The notes under the pieces are model-generated. The model saw only the letters and a list, made by a program, of their open reading frames with translations, had not been told where the DNA came from and did no database searches. A DNA stretch of 19,436 nucleotides. Source: an uncultured Verrucomicrobiota bacterium. Its GTDB lineage: Bacteria > Verrucomicrobiota > Kiritimatiellia > RFP12 > UBA1067. Below are positions 7,569 to 13,988 of this stretch, in pieces (positions within the stretch are counted from its first letter, which is position 1; every line of letters begins with the position of its first letter). The DNA is taken from NCBI GenBank assembly GCA_945613785.1, contig CALZAJ010000010.1, forward strand, positions 1 through 19,436, in the 5' to 3' direction. The translations under genes were made by a program, and so were the position numbers.

Positions 7569-9424
7569 GCTTCCGGCTTCTCCTCCGTGCCTTTGACGAG
7601 GGCCTCGACGTCACGCCCGTCCATCGTCTCCTTCTCCAGAAGCGTCTTCGCCAGCAGCTCGAGCTTGTCGCGGTTCTCGTTGATGAGCTTCTCCGCCTTG
7701 GCGTAGGCCGTGCGGATCATCTCGGAGACTTCGGCGTCGATCGCCTGCGAAGTCGCCTCGCTGTAGGCAGGCGGAAGCTCCGCCGCGGAGAACGCGTTCT
7801 GCTCGCTGAAGCTCTGGAAGCCGAAGCGGTCGCTCATGCCGAAGCGACAGACCATGCCGCGGGCGATGTCCGTCGCCTGACGGATGTCCTGGGCCGCGCC
7901 TGTCGAGACATCGCCCGTGAAGATCTTCTCCGCGATGCGCCCGCCGCAGCAGAGCACGATCTCATCCAGGAAGTAGCCCTTCGTATGGTTCAGGACGTCC
8001 TGTTCAGGCAGCGCCATCGTCGCGCCCAGGGCGCGTCCGCGCGGAATGATCGTCACCTTGTGCAGCGGGTCCGCGTTCGGCAGCAGGACCTGCAGGAGCG
8101 CGTGACCCGCCTCGTGCCAGGCCGTCGTCTCGCGATCCTTCTGCGAATAGCCGGCCGACTTGCGTTCGCGGCCCCACAGGACCTTATCGCGCGCCTCGTC
8201 AAGCGTCGCCATGTCGACGGCTTCGAGCTGCTTGCGGACCGCCAGGAGCGCCGCCTCGTTCAACAGGTTCGCAAGGTCCGCCCCCGAGAAGCCCGGCGTG
8301 CCGCGCGCCACACGCTGAAGATCGGCGTCCGGACCGAACTTGATCTTCGCGCCGTGCAGCGCCAGGATCTGCTCGCGGCCCTTGAGCGTCGGCAGTTCGA
8401 CGCTGACCTGACGATCGAAGCGCCCGGGACGCAGCAAGGCGGTGTCCAGCGTGTCGGGACGGTTCGTCGCGGCGATCACGATGACGCCTTCATTCGCGTC
8501 AAAGCCGTCCATCTCCACCAGCATCGTGTTGAGCGTCTGCTCGTATGCGTGGTTGCCGCCGATCGCGCCCGCCCCCGTGCGCTTCATGCCGATCGAGTCG
8601 ATCTCGTCGATGAACACGATGCAGGGCGCCTTCTTCTTGGCCTCCGCGAACATGTCGCGCATGCGGCTCGCGCCGACGCCAACGAACATCTCCTCGAAAT
8701 CGCTGCCGGAAATCGCAAAGAAGGGCACCTGTGCTTCGCCGGCAATCGCCTTCGCGAGCAGCGTCTTTCCTGTGCCGGGCGGACCCACCAGGAGGACGCC
8801 CTTCGGGATGCGGCCGCCGAGCTTGCGGAACGCGTCGGGCTTGCGGAGGAACTCGACGATCTCCTGAACCTCCTCCTTCGCCTCGTCAATGCCCGCCACG
8901 TCGTTGAAGGTGACCTTCTTCTTGTCTTCCTTGCCGTTCAGCAGCTTCGCGCGGGACTTGCCGAAACCGAACATGCCGTCCCCGCCGACGCGACGCGCGA
9001 ACAGGAAATAGAATACGGCGATGAAGCCAAGGAAGAAGATCAGCTGCGTGACGAACGGGGACATCGCACTGCGACGCTCCTCGACCTTCACCTGGCAGTT
9101 GCGCTTGAGCAGATCCTTCATCAGCGCCTCGTTCTCGCCCGGCACGAGCGGCACGCGATACTTGACGAGGACGGGCTTGCCGTCGGCCGTCAGCTCGCCG
9201 GTCTTCATCTCGCCCGTTAGGAACGTCTGCCCCTCGTCGCGATCCAGAAAACGGACGAGCGGCTCGACGATTCGCTGTTCGTTGAGCGCCTTGTAGAAAT
9301 CAACCTGCGTCAGATCCAGGACCGACGGCTTGTTGGGGTTCATCTGGTAAAGCGCGAGGAACGTCAGCGCGATTGCACCGATAATGAGCCAGGATTTGGT
9401 AGGATTTGTGGACTTTTTCTCCAT
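7565..9424 (-). CDS. ftsH: ATP-dependent zinc metalloprotease FtsH
   Basis: 619 aa. Membrane helix 1 (about 11-28), a short periplasmic domain (about 30-122), and helix 2 (about 124-145) are followed by the AAA+ domain with Walker A GPPGTGKT (214-221), Walker B CIVFIDE (268-274) and the SRH region ATNRPDTLDTALLRPGRFDRQ (319-339). The M41 protease domain has HEAGH (437-441) and a probable third zinc ligand Asp513 in TGAAQDIRQAT. It degrades misassembled membrane proteins and some cytosolic regulators. The N-terminal sequence fixes the start: a short basic lead directly before helix 1. It is the first gene of the five-gene chain and has no Shine-Dalgarno sequence, because its -10 box is only 7 nt away. 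Confidence 0.97.
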   Translation of the reverse strand: MEKKSTNPTKSWLIIGAIALTFLALYQMNPNKPSVLDLTQVDFYKALNEQRIVEPLVRFLDRDEGQTFLTGEMKTGELTADGKPVLVKYRVPLVPGENEALMKDLLKRNCQVKVEERRSAMSPFVTQLIFFLGFIAVFYFLFARRVGGDGMFGFGKSRAKLLNGKEDKKKVTFNDVAGIDEAKEEVQEIVEFLRKPDAFRKLGGRIPKGVLLVGPPGTGKTLLAKAIAGEAQVPFFAISGSDFEEMFVGVGASRMRDMFAEAKKKAPCIVFIDEIDSIGMKRTGAGAIGGNHAYEQTLNTMLVEMDGFDANEGVIVIAATNRPDTLDTALLRPGRFDRQVSVELPTLKGREQILALHGAKIKFGPDADLQRVARGTPGFSGADLANLLNEAALLAVRKQLEAVDMATLDEARDKVLWGRERKSAGYSQKDRETTAWHEAGHALLQVLLPNADPLHKVTIIPRGRALGATMALPEQDVLNHTKGYFLDEIVLCCGGRIAEKIFTGDVSTGAAQDIRQATDIARGMVCRFGMSDRFGFQSFSEQNAFSAAELPPAYSEATSQAIDAEVSEMIRTAYAKAEKLINENRDKLELLAKTLLEKETMDGRDVEALVKGTEEKPEA

Positions 9425-9431
9425 GTTCTAA

Positions 9432-9440
9432 ATTATATCA
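9432..9440 (-). promoter_or_regulatory. Extended -10 promoter placed for a leaderless ftsH transcript
   Basis: On the minus strand the sequence TGATATAAT (9440-9432) is a perfect extended -10 (TGnTATAAT). Only TTAGAAC (7 nt) separates it from the ftsH ATG at 9424, so the expected transcription start falls on the base before the ATG or on its A. No convincing -35 is seen at 16-18 nt (TACAAA at 17), as is common for extended -10 promoters. There is no room for a ribosome-binding site. Confidence 0.7.
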
Positions 9441-9449
9441 AAAAGGCTA

Positions 9450-9478
9450 TTGCTTTTGTAGGGGAAATAGAGTAATAT
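9450..9478 (+). promoter_or_regulatory. Probable promoter of the TMEM43-like gene
   Basis: TTGCTT (9450-9455), a 17-nt spacer and TAATAT (9473-9478) lie in the AT-rich divergent region between ftsH and the TMEM43-like gene. The predicted leader is about 33 nt and contains GGAG (9503-9506), 11 nt before the ATG at 9518. The -35 is weak (3 of 6) and the -10 moderate (4 of 6). Confidence 0.45.
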
Positions 9479-9517
9479 TCCCGTGTTTTTTTAAACATAA
9501 TTGGAGATTATTCCGTC

Positions 9518-10660
9518 ATGGCAGTTACAGAAACCACCACCATTTCCTGGGGCTCCCGCATCAGCGGTTCTTTTAAGGGCATCCTTGTCGGTCTCGGCCT
9601 TTTCATCGCCGGGTTTCCGCTCCTCTTCTGGAACGAAGGTCGCACGGTGACCGCGACCAAAACGAATGAAGAAGGTGCCGCGAGCGTCGTCGAAGCCGAA
9701 GTCGGCTCAATCGATCCCGCGCAGGAAGGCGCCCTCATCCACCTCATCGGTGAGGCGACGACCGATGCCGTCCTGAAGGACGACGAATATGGCGTTTCTA
9801 CCACGGCTTTCCGTCTTTCTCGCAAGGTTGAGATGTATCAGTGGGTCGAAAACACCGAGACGCACGAAGAAAAGAAGCTCGGGGGTAAGATTGAACGGAC
9901 GACGAAGTACACTTATTCGAAAGAATGGTGCCAGAATGCTGTGAATTCTGATAGTTTCAAGGAGTCTGGACACATCAATCCGCCGGCCCGTCGTGCGCTC
10001 GGTTCCGATTCCATCTATGCCGCCACCGCCAAGCTCGGCGTCCGTAACCTGACGGCCAGCCAGATCAAGAGCATCAGCGGCTCTGAGACGCTCGTGATGA
10101 AGTACAACCCCGTCACCACCAATGAGTTCTTCGAGGTCACCAACGTGCCCGAACCGAAGATCGGCGACATCCGCGTGACTTTCACGGTCGTCAAGTCGCC
10201 GAAGGAAATCACCGTGGTCGCCGCTCAGAAGGGTGATTCCTTCATGGCCTACACGACGAAGGGCACGAAGAAGTCGATCTCTCACGTCATGTCGGGCGCC
10301 GTTGATGCCGCCGGCGTCTTCGCGGCGGCTGAGCGCGGCAACATGATGATGGCTTGGATTCTCCGCCTGGTCGGCTTCCTGATGATGTATATCGGCGTCA
10401 AGATGGTCCTCGCGCCGCTCCAGGTGCTGGCGGACGTCGTTCCGTTCATCGGTTCGATCGTCGGCTTTGGCACCAGCCTGGTCGCTTTTGTGGTCGCTGC
10501 TCCGTGCGCGCTCGTCACGATCGCCATCGCCTGGTTCTTCTACCGTCCGGTGCTCTCGTGCATCCTTCTCGCGATTGCCGGCGGCATCATCTACTTCGTC
10601 TGGTCCAAGAAGAAGGCGAAGACGGCCGCTGCTGTCGCGAACGCGCCCACGGCCGCGTAA
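9518..10660 (+). CDS. TMEM43/LUMA-family membrane protein (DUF1625)
   Basis: 380 aa. One membrane helix near the N-terminus (about 18-37, ending PLLFWNEGRTV) is followed by a large extramembrane domain (about 40-285) and three or more hydrophobic helices at the C-terminus (about 286-307, 312-350 and 352-370). This layout, and the FWNEGR motif after helix 1 with ARRALGSDSIYAATAKLG later, match bacterial relatives of the eukaryotic inner nuclear/ER membrane protein TMEM43. The molecular function of the bacterial proteins is not established. It is a single gene, divergent from ftsH, with its own promoter. The next gene has a separate promoter right after its stop. Confidence 0.8.
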   Translation: MAVTETTTISWGSRISGSFKGILVGLGLFIAGFPLLFWNEGRTVTATKTNEEGAASVVEAEVGSIDPAQEGALIHLIGEATTDAVLKDDEYGVSTTAFRLSRKVEMYQWVENTETHEEKKLGGKIERTTKYTYSKEWCQNAVNSDSFKESGHINPPARRALGSDSIYAATAKLGVRNLTASQIKSISGSETLVMKYNPVTTNEFFEVTNVPEPKIGDIRVTFTVVKSPKEITVVAAQKGDSFMAYTTKGTKKSISHVMSGAVDAAGVFAAAERGNMMMAWILRLVGFLMMYIGVKMVLAPLQVLADVVPFIGSIVGFGTSLVAFVVAAPCALVTIAIAWFFYRPVLSCILLAIAGGIIYFVWSKKKAKTAAAVANAPTAA

Positions 10661-10684
10661 TTTGACTCCGCTTGAGCGAAAGTA

Positions 10685-10693
10685 TGGTATAAT
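10685..10693 (+). promoter_or_regulatory. Extended -10 promoter placed for a leaderless hydrolase transcript
   Basis: TGGTATAAT is a perfect extended -10. Exactly six bases (GGCGGT, 10694-10699) separate it from the ATG at 10700, so the canonical +1 is the A of the start codon. A TTGACT lies at 10662-10667 but 20 nt away from the -10, too far for a standard -35. No Shine-Dalgarno sequence can fit. The same geometry is seen at ftsH. Confidence 0.7.
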
Positions 10694-10699
10694 GGCGGT

Positions 10700-11668
10700 A
10701 TGAAGACTATTCTTTGTGCCGCCGTTACTCTTTTCTCCTCGGTCCTGATCGCTTCGCCGGCTGAATATGCCGCCGATGTTTCGACGCCCGAGGCCCGTGC
10801 AGCCCTCGTCAAGCGCCTGTGGGCCCACGACGAGAAGGCCGAGACGAAACTCTGGCCCGAAGGCAAGACGCCCCTCAAGGTCAGCGACAAGCCGATCAAG
10901 TTCCTCGAGCACGAGCTCTGGCAGAGCAATCTCGTGGTGACGGACATCAACGAGCCGTTCTTCACCTTTTTCCCCGCGAAGGGCGAGGGACCCCGTCCCG
11001 TCGTGGTCGTCCTCCCCGGCGGCGGCTATCTGCAGCTCGGCTGGAACAAGGAAGGCACCGAGGTCGCCGAATGGCTGAACGGGCTCGGCTTCTCCGCCGC
11101 CGTCCTCCTCTATCGCGCGCCGAACCAGCGTGACGCCGCGCTTTGCGACGTCCAGCGCACGATCGGCATCCTGCGCAGCAAGGCGGCGGACTACAATGTC
11201 CGTCCCGACCGCATCGGCGTCATCGGCTTCTCCGCCGGCGCCAACCTGGCGGTCCGCTCGGCCACCAACTGGCGCACGCGGCTCTACGACCGTATCGATG
11301 CTGCGGACGACGTTTCCTGCCGTCCCGACTTCCAGCTGCCGATCTATCCGTGGGACCTCCTCCCGTGCCTCAAGAAGGCGCCGAACGGCTGGCCTGAAGT
11401 CTGGGAGACGAGCGGCGAGATGAAGCTCGATCCCGCCTATCCGGTCGACGCCCAGACCCCGCCGGCCTTCATCGTCCAGGCGCAGGACGACTTCTGCCAG
11501 ATCGAGACTTCGATCGGCTACTACCTCGCGCTCCGCAAGGCCGGCGTCCGTTCGGCGCTCCACGTCTATCCCGACGGTGGCCACGGCTACGGACAGCGTC
11601 GGATGGACAAGGCCATCGACCACTGGAACGACGTTGCGGCCGAGTGGCTCAAGACCTTCGTGAAGTGA
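10700..11668 (+). CDS. Secreted alpha/beta hydrolase (esterase/lipase-like)
   Basis: 322 aa with a signal peptide (MKTILCAAVTLFSSVLIASPA) beginning exactly at the chosen ATG, so the start is secure. It has an alpha/beta-hydrolase fold of the acetyl-esterase/BD-FAE type: oxyanion loop PGGGY (106-110), nucleophile elbow GFSAG (176-180, Ser178), acid Asp263 or Asp264 in QAQDDF, and His295 in PDGGHGYG. The likely substrates are ester groups such as acetyl or feruloyl esters on plant polysaccharides, a common role for secreted members in gut or sediment bacteria, but the sequence does not prove this. Its stop shares one base with the next start (TGATG), so it is the first gene of a coupled three-gene unit. 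Confidence 0.88.
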   Translation: MKTILCAAVTLFSSVLIASPAEYAADVSTPEARAALVKRLWAHDEKAETKLWPEGKTPLKVSDKPIKFLEHELWQSNLVVTDINEPFFTFFPAKGEGPRPVVVVLPGGGYLQLGWNKEGTEVAEWLNGLGFSAAVLLYRAPNQRDAALCDVQRTIGILRSKAADYNVRPDRIGVIGFSAGANLAVRSATNWRTRLYDRIDAADDVSCRPDFQLPIYPWDLLPCLKKAPNGWPEVWETSGEMKLDPAYPVDAQTPPAFIVQAQDDFCQIETSIGYYLALRKAGVRSALHVYPDGGHGYGQRRMDKAIDHWNDVAAEWLKTFVK

Positions 11669-12516
11669 TGAAGGCCGGCCTGGTCCTCGAAGGCGGGGCG
11701 ATGCGCGGACTCTTCACCGCGGGCGTCCTTGACGTGTTCATGGAGCACGGCCTCGTCTTCGACGGACTCGTCGGTGTCTCAGCCGGCGCCTGCTTCGGCT
11801 GCAACTACAAGAGCCGTCAGTCCGGGCGAACCATCCGCTACAACAAGCGCTTCGCGAAGGATCCGCGCTACTGTAGCTGGACCTCGCTCTTCACGACGGG
11901 CGACCTCTTCAACGCCGAGTTCTGCTACCGCGAACTGCCCCTCAAGATCGATCCGTTTGACAACGCGGCCTTCGTCGCGAATCCGATGGCGTTCCATGTC
12001 GTCACGACGGACTGCAAAACGGGTCGGCCCGTCTATACGCGCATCGATTCGGTGGATGAAACGGCGCTCGACTGGATCCAGGCCTCGGCCTCAATGCCCC
12101 TCGTCTCCCGTCCGGTCGCCGTCGGCGGGGGACTGCACCTCGATGGCGGACTTTCCGACGGCATTCCCCTCAAGTACTTCGAGTCGATCGGTTACGCTCG
12201 CAACGTCGTCATTACCACGCGTCCGCACGGCTACCGCAAGTTCCCGTCCGCGAAGATCGCGCTCCTCAAGCCGTTCCTACGCAAGCACCCTGCGATCTAC
12301 CGGGCCCTGCGCACGCGTCACGAGTGGTATAACGCGACGCTCGAATACATCGACCGTCGGGTCGCGGCCGGTGCAGCGATTCTGATCGCGCCTGAGGCGC
12401 CGCTTCCGATCTCGCGCGTCTGCCACGATCCCGACCGCATGCAGCGTGTCTACGACCTCGGCCGTGCCGCGGGCGAAAAGGCGTTGCAGAAAGTCGTTTC
12501 ATTTCTGTCCGCGTGA
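11668..12516 (+). CDS. Patatin-like phospholipase (YjjU-like)
   Basis: 282 aa from the ATG at 11668, which overlaps the hydrolase stop in TGATG and places the family's N-terminus (MKAGLVLEGGAMRGLFTAG) at residue 1; an earlier in-frame ATG at 11644 lies inside the hydrolase and is unlikely. The catalytic dyad is present: the oxyanion GGAMRG (9-14), GVSAG with Ser38, and DGG with Asp159. Patatin-like enzymes hydrolyse acyl chains from phospholipids. The overall pattern matches the bacterial YjjU/RssA group, whose physiological substrates are unclear. No signal peptide is seen, so it is cytoplasmic or membrane-associated. Confidence 0.9.
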   Translation: MKAGLVLEGGAMRGLFTAGVLDVFMEHGLVFDGLVGVSAGACFGCNYKSRQSGRTIRYNKRFAKDPRYCSWTSLFTTGDLFNAEFCYRELPLKIDPFDNAAFVANPMAFHVVTTDCKTGRPVYTRIDSVDETALDWIQASASMPLVSRPVAVGGGLHLDGGLSDGIPLKYFESIGYARNVVITTRPHGYRKFPSAKIALLKPFLRKHPAIYRALRTRHEWYNATLEYIDRRVAAGAAILIAPEAPLPISRVCHDPDRMQRVYDLGRAAGEKALQKVVSFLSA

Positions 12517-12863
12517 TGTCCCGCACCGTCCAGATCACGCTGCGCGCGAATCGGACGCTCGGCACGGCGTCCGATTCGGACGCACTCTTGACACTGACGC
12601 CGCTCGGCTTGGTGATCAGCGAGCACATTGACAAAATCAGCTTCTTCGAACCGGCGATCGCGGTTTGCGACAAGACGATCACGCCCGATGCCGTGACCTT
12701 TGTCTTGCGCTGCGACGAGGCCCTGGCGAAATCCCTCGAGGAAGTCGTCCGTGGCTTTCGCATCGGTTGCTTCCACATCGCCCGCGAATACAAGCTCGTC
12801 TCGACCGATGACCCGGCCCCGATTTTCGCCGAGGGCTTCGAGGTCTGGGAGCTCGCCCCATGA
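12516..12863 (+). CDS. Conserved-looking protein of unknown function
   Basis: 115 aa, starting at the ATG at 12516 (TGATG overlap with the patatin stop); a GTG one codon upstream at 12513 is an alternative. I do not recognise the family. It has no signal peptide, no membrane helix and no Cys-rich motif; it alternates predicted strands and short helices (for example LLTLTPLGLVISEHIDKISF and ALAKSLEEVVRGF). Codon use resembles the neighbours, and the coupled start plus the terminator 40 nt after its stop support it as a real gene. Confidence 0.72.
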   Translation: MSRTVQITLRANRTLGTASDSDALLTLTPLGLVISEHIDKISFFEPAIAVCDKTITPDAVTFVLRCDEALAKSLEEVVRGFRIGCFHIAREYKLVSTDDPAPIFAEGFEVWELAP

Positions 12864-12903
12864 AATGACGATCGGCTGTCCGAGTCGAGTCTTCGCGAAG
12901 TTG

Positions 12904-12941
12904 CCTGTCGGTTGTGAGCGCAACCGACAGGTTCTGCTTTT
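12904..12941 (+). terminator. Intrinsic terminator of the hydrolase-patatin unit
   Basis: A perfect 11-bp stem (CCTGTCGGTTG at 12904-12914 with CAACCGACAGG at 12921-12931) with a 6-nt loop TGAGCG is followed by the T-rich tail TTCTGCTTTT. It lies 40 nt after the stop at 12863. Confidence 0.85.
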
Positions 12942-12976
12942 GGGGATAGACTGTTCGCATCATCAACCAAACAAGT

Positions 12977-12981
12977 GGAGG
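12977..12981 (+). promoter_or_regulatory. Ribosome-binding site deciding the PTPS-like start
   Basis: GGAGG at 12977-12981 is 7 nt before the ATG at 12989 but only 1 nt before the in-frame ATG at 12983. Normal spacing therefore selects 12989, giving a protein that begins MNTKNNE. Confidence 0.75.
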
Positions 12982-12988
12982 TATGCGC

Positions 12989-13606
12989 ATGAACACGAAA
13001 AACAACGAATGCTGCTGCAAGAAGATCCGGTCGGTCGCCAAGCTGGAGATCCAGTACGCGCATCGGTTCTACGGATTCAAGGGCGAGGCCCGCTATCTGC
13101 ACGGACACACCGGCACGCTGAAGCTCGAGGTCGAGGACACGGTCAATCCCGGCGTCAACATGGTCTACCCGTGCAATGAGATCGCAAAGACGGCGTGGGC
13201 CGTGCTGCGGAACTTCGATCACGCGCTGGTGTTGCGCGAGGACGATCCGCTCCTGACGGCCGTCCTCTCCGTCTACGAGCATGAGGGCGTCCGCAACGGC
13301 ACGCCGACCAACACCAACAAGGGCCCTGCGTTCAGGACTTCGCTTTGCACGGCCTATCCCGAGTGCCGTGTGGTGGTCACGCGGGAGACGATGACGGTCG
13401 AGGGTTTCATCCGAATCGTCTATGATCTCCTGAAGGACAAGCTCAACCTCGTGAAGATCACCTTCAAGAGCGGATCCAACACGGCCTCGGCCGAATTTCC
13501 GTCGCGTCTCACGCTCGACCGGTGTCCCTGTTGCGGAATCGCCCTCAAGGACGGCGTCTGCCCCAAGTGCGGTTACCGCAAGTCGCAGGGCAAGTGTCAG
13601 GGCTGA
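12989..13606 (+). CDS. PTPS/QueD-fold protein with C-terminal zinc ribbon
   Basis: 205 aa. Residues 18-165 match the 6-pyruvoyl-tetrahydropterin synthase / 6-carboxytetrahydropterin synthase fold: zinc-ligand His25 in YAHRF, HGH at 38-40, and NFDHALVLREDDP (75-87, with Asp77-His78). The Cys that normally lies a few residues before HGH as the catalytic nucleophile is not there (GEARYLHGH), and the final catalytic Glu expected near ITFKSG is not evident. The protein also has three consecutive Cys at 8-10 and an added ribbon at the C-terminus, CPCCG (179-183) and CPKCG (191-195). It is followed 21 nt later by a rubredoxin gene. Queuosine or pterin synthesis is possible, but altered chemistry or a non-enzymatic role must be considered. 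The family call is confident; the reaction is not. Confidence 0.8.
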   Translation: MNTKNNECCCKKIRSVAKLEIQYAHRFYGFKGEARYLHGHTGTLKLEVEDTVNPGVNMVYPCNEIAKTAWAVLRNFDHALVLREDDPLLTAVLSVYEHEGVRNGTPTNTNKGPAFRTSLCTAYPECRVVVTRETMTVEGFIRIVYDLLKDKLNLVKITFKSGSNTASAEFPSRLTLDRCPCCGIALKDGVCPKCGYRKSQGKCQG

Positions 13607-13627
13607 TTCAAGGAAGGAGGTGTGATA

Positions 13628-13780
13628 ATGGACGCGAAGAAGTATATCTGCCGCATCTGCGGGTATGTCTACGACCCTGCGGAAAACAACGGCATCGCCT
13701 TTGAGGAACTGCCTGCAGACTGGGTCTGTCCAGTCTGCGGCGTCGGCAAGGACGAATTCGAAGAGGCTTACAACGGCTGA
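13628..13780 (+). CDS. Rubredoxin
   Basis: 50 aa, a typical rubredoxin length of about 50-55. The two iron-binding knuckles are CRICGY (residues 8-13) and CPVCG (34-38), with the usual YDPAENNGIAFEELPADWVCP between them. It is a one-electron carrier with a single Fe(Cys)4 centre, typical of anaerobes or oxygen-stress systems. A strong AAGGAGG (13614-13620) sits 7 nt before the ATG. It is probably cotranscribed with the PTPS-like gene, suggesting a redox partner or simply shared expression. Confidence 0.95.
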   Translation: MDAKKYICRICGYVYDPAENNGIAFEELPADWVCPVCGVGKDEFEEAYNG

Positions 13781-13791
13781 GGAGTGGACGA

Positions 13792-13828
13792 GGGGGTCTG
13801 TCCCCCGCCCGGTGTGGGGTCTGTCCCC
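13792..13828 (+). repeat. Two REP-like elements upstream of the transposase
   Basis: GGGGGTCTGTCCCCC (13792-13806, 5-bp stem) and GGGGTCTGTCCCC (13816-13828, 4-bp stem) are short palindromes with the loop TCTGT. They start 12 nt after the rubredoxin stop and have the same orientation as the other copies inside and beyond the transposase gene. Confidence 0.85.
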
Positions 13829-13855
13829 AGAGTATTTGCCTCGGAAGTGCCCTTG

Positions 13856-13912
13856 AAGTGTCCGAGATGTGTCCGAAAAAAAGGACGCTAAAAGGACACT
13901 CCCGGGACACTT
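13856..13912 (+). repeat. Nested inverted repeat (GTGTCC/GGACAC) upstream of the transposase
   Basis: Outer arms AAGTGTCC (13856-13863) and GGACACTT (13905-13912) enclose inner arms GTGTCC (13869-13874) and GGACAC (13894-13899). The centre holds A7 and a further GGAC. It could form a long imperfect hairpin about 75 nt before the transposase start, and is different in sequence from the GGGGTCTGTCCCC elements. It may be a second REP-type end, or may limit read-through from the rubredoxin unit. Confidence 0.7.
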
Positions 13913-13926
13913 CTTTTTTCTCCTTT

Positions 13927-13935
13927 TGCCATAAT
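13927..13935 (+). promoter_or_regulatory. Possible extended -10 promoter of the transposase gene
   Basis: TGCCATAAT (13927-13935) is an extended -10 with 5 of 6 hexamer bases. The predicted leader is about 47 nt and contains AAGGA (13976-13980), 8 nt before the ATG at 13989. No clear -35 is present. Confidence 0.4.
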
Positions 13936-13988
13936 ACTCTCGTTTTCCGTGACATTCGCGGAATGGTAAAAGGCAAAGGAAAGCACTC

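Noticed and set aside
10662..10693. TTGACT at 10662 as the -35 of the hydrolase promoter
   Set aside because: The spacer to TATAAT would be 20 nt, outside the normal range; the extended -10 explains the promoter without it.
9707..11623. 638-codon minus-strand open frame across the TMEM43-like and hydrolase genes
   Set aside because: It covers two well-supported genes and the promoter between them; composition is that of an antisense shadow.
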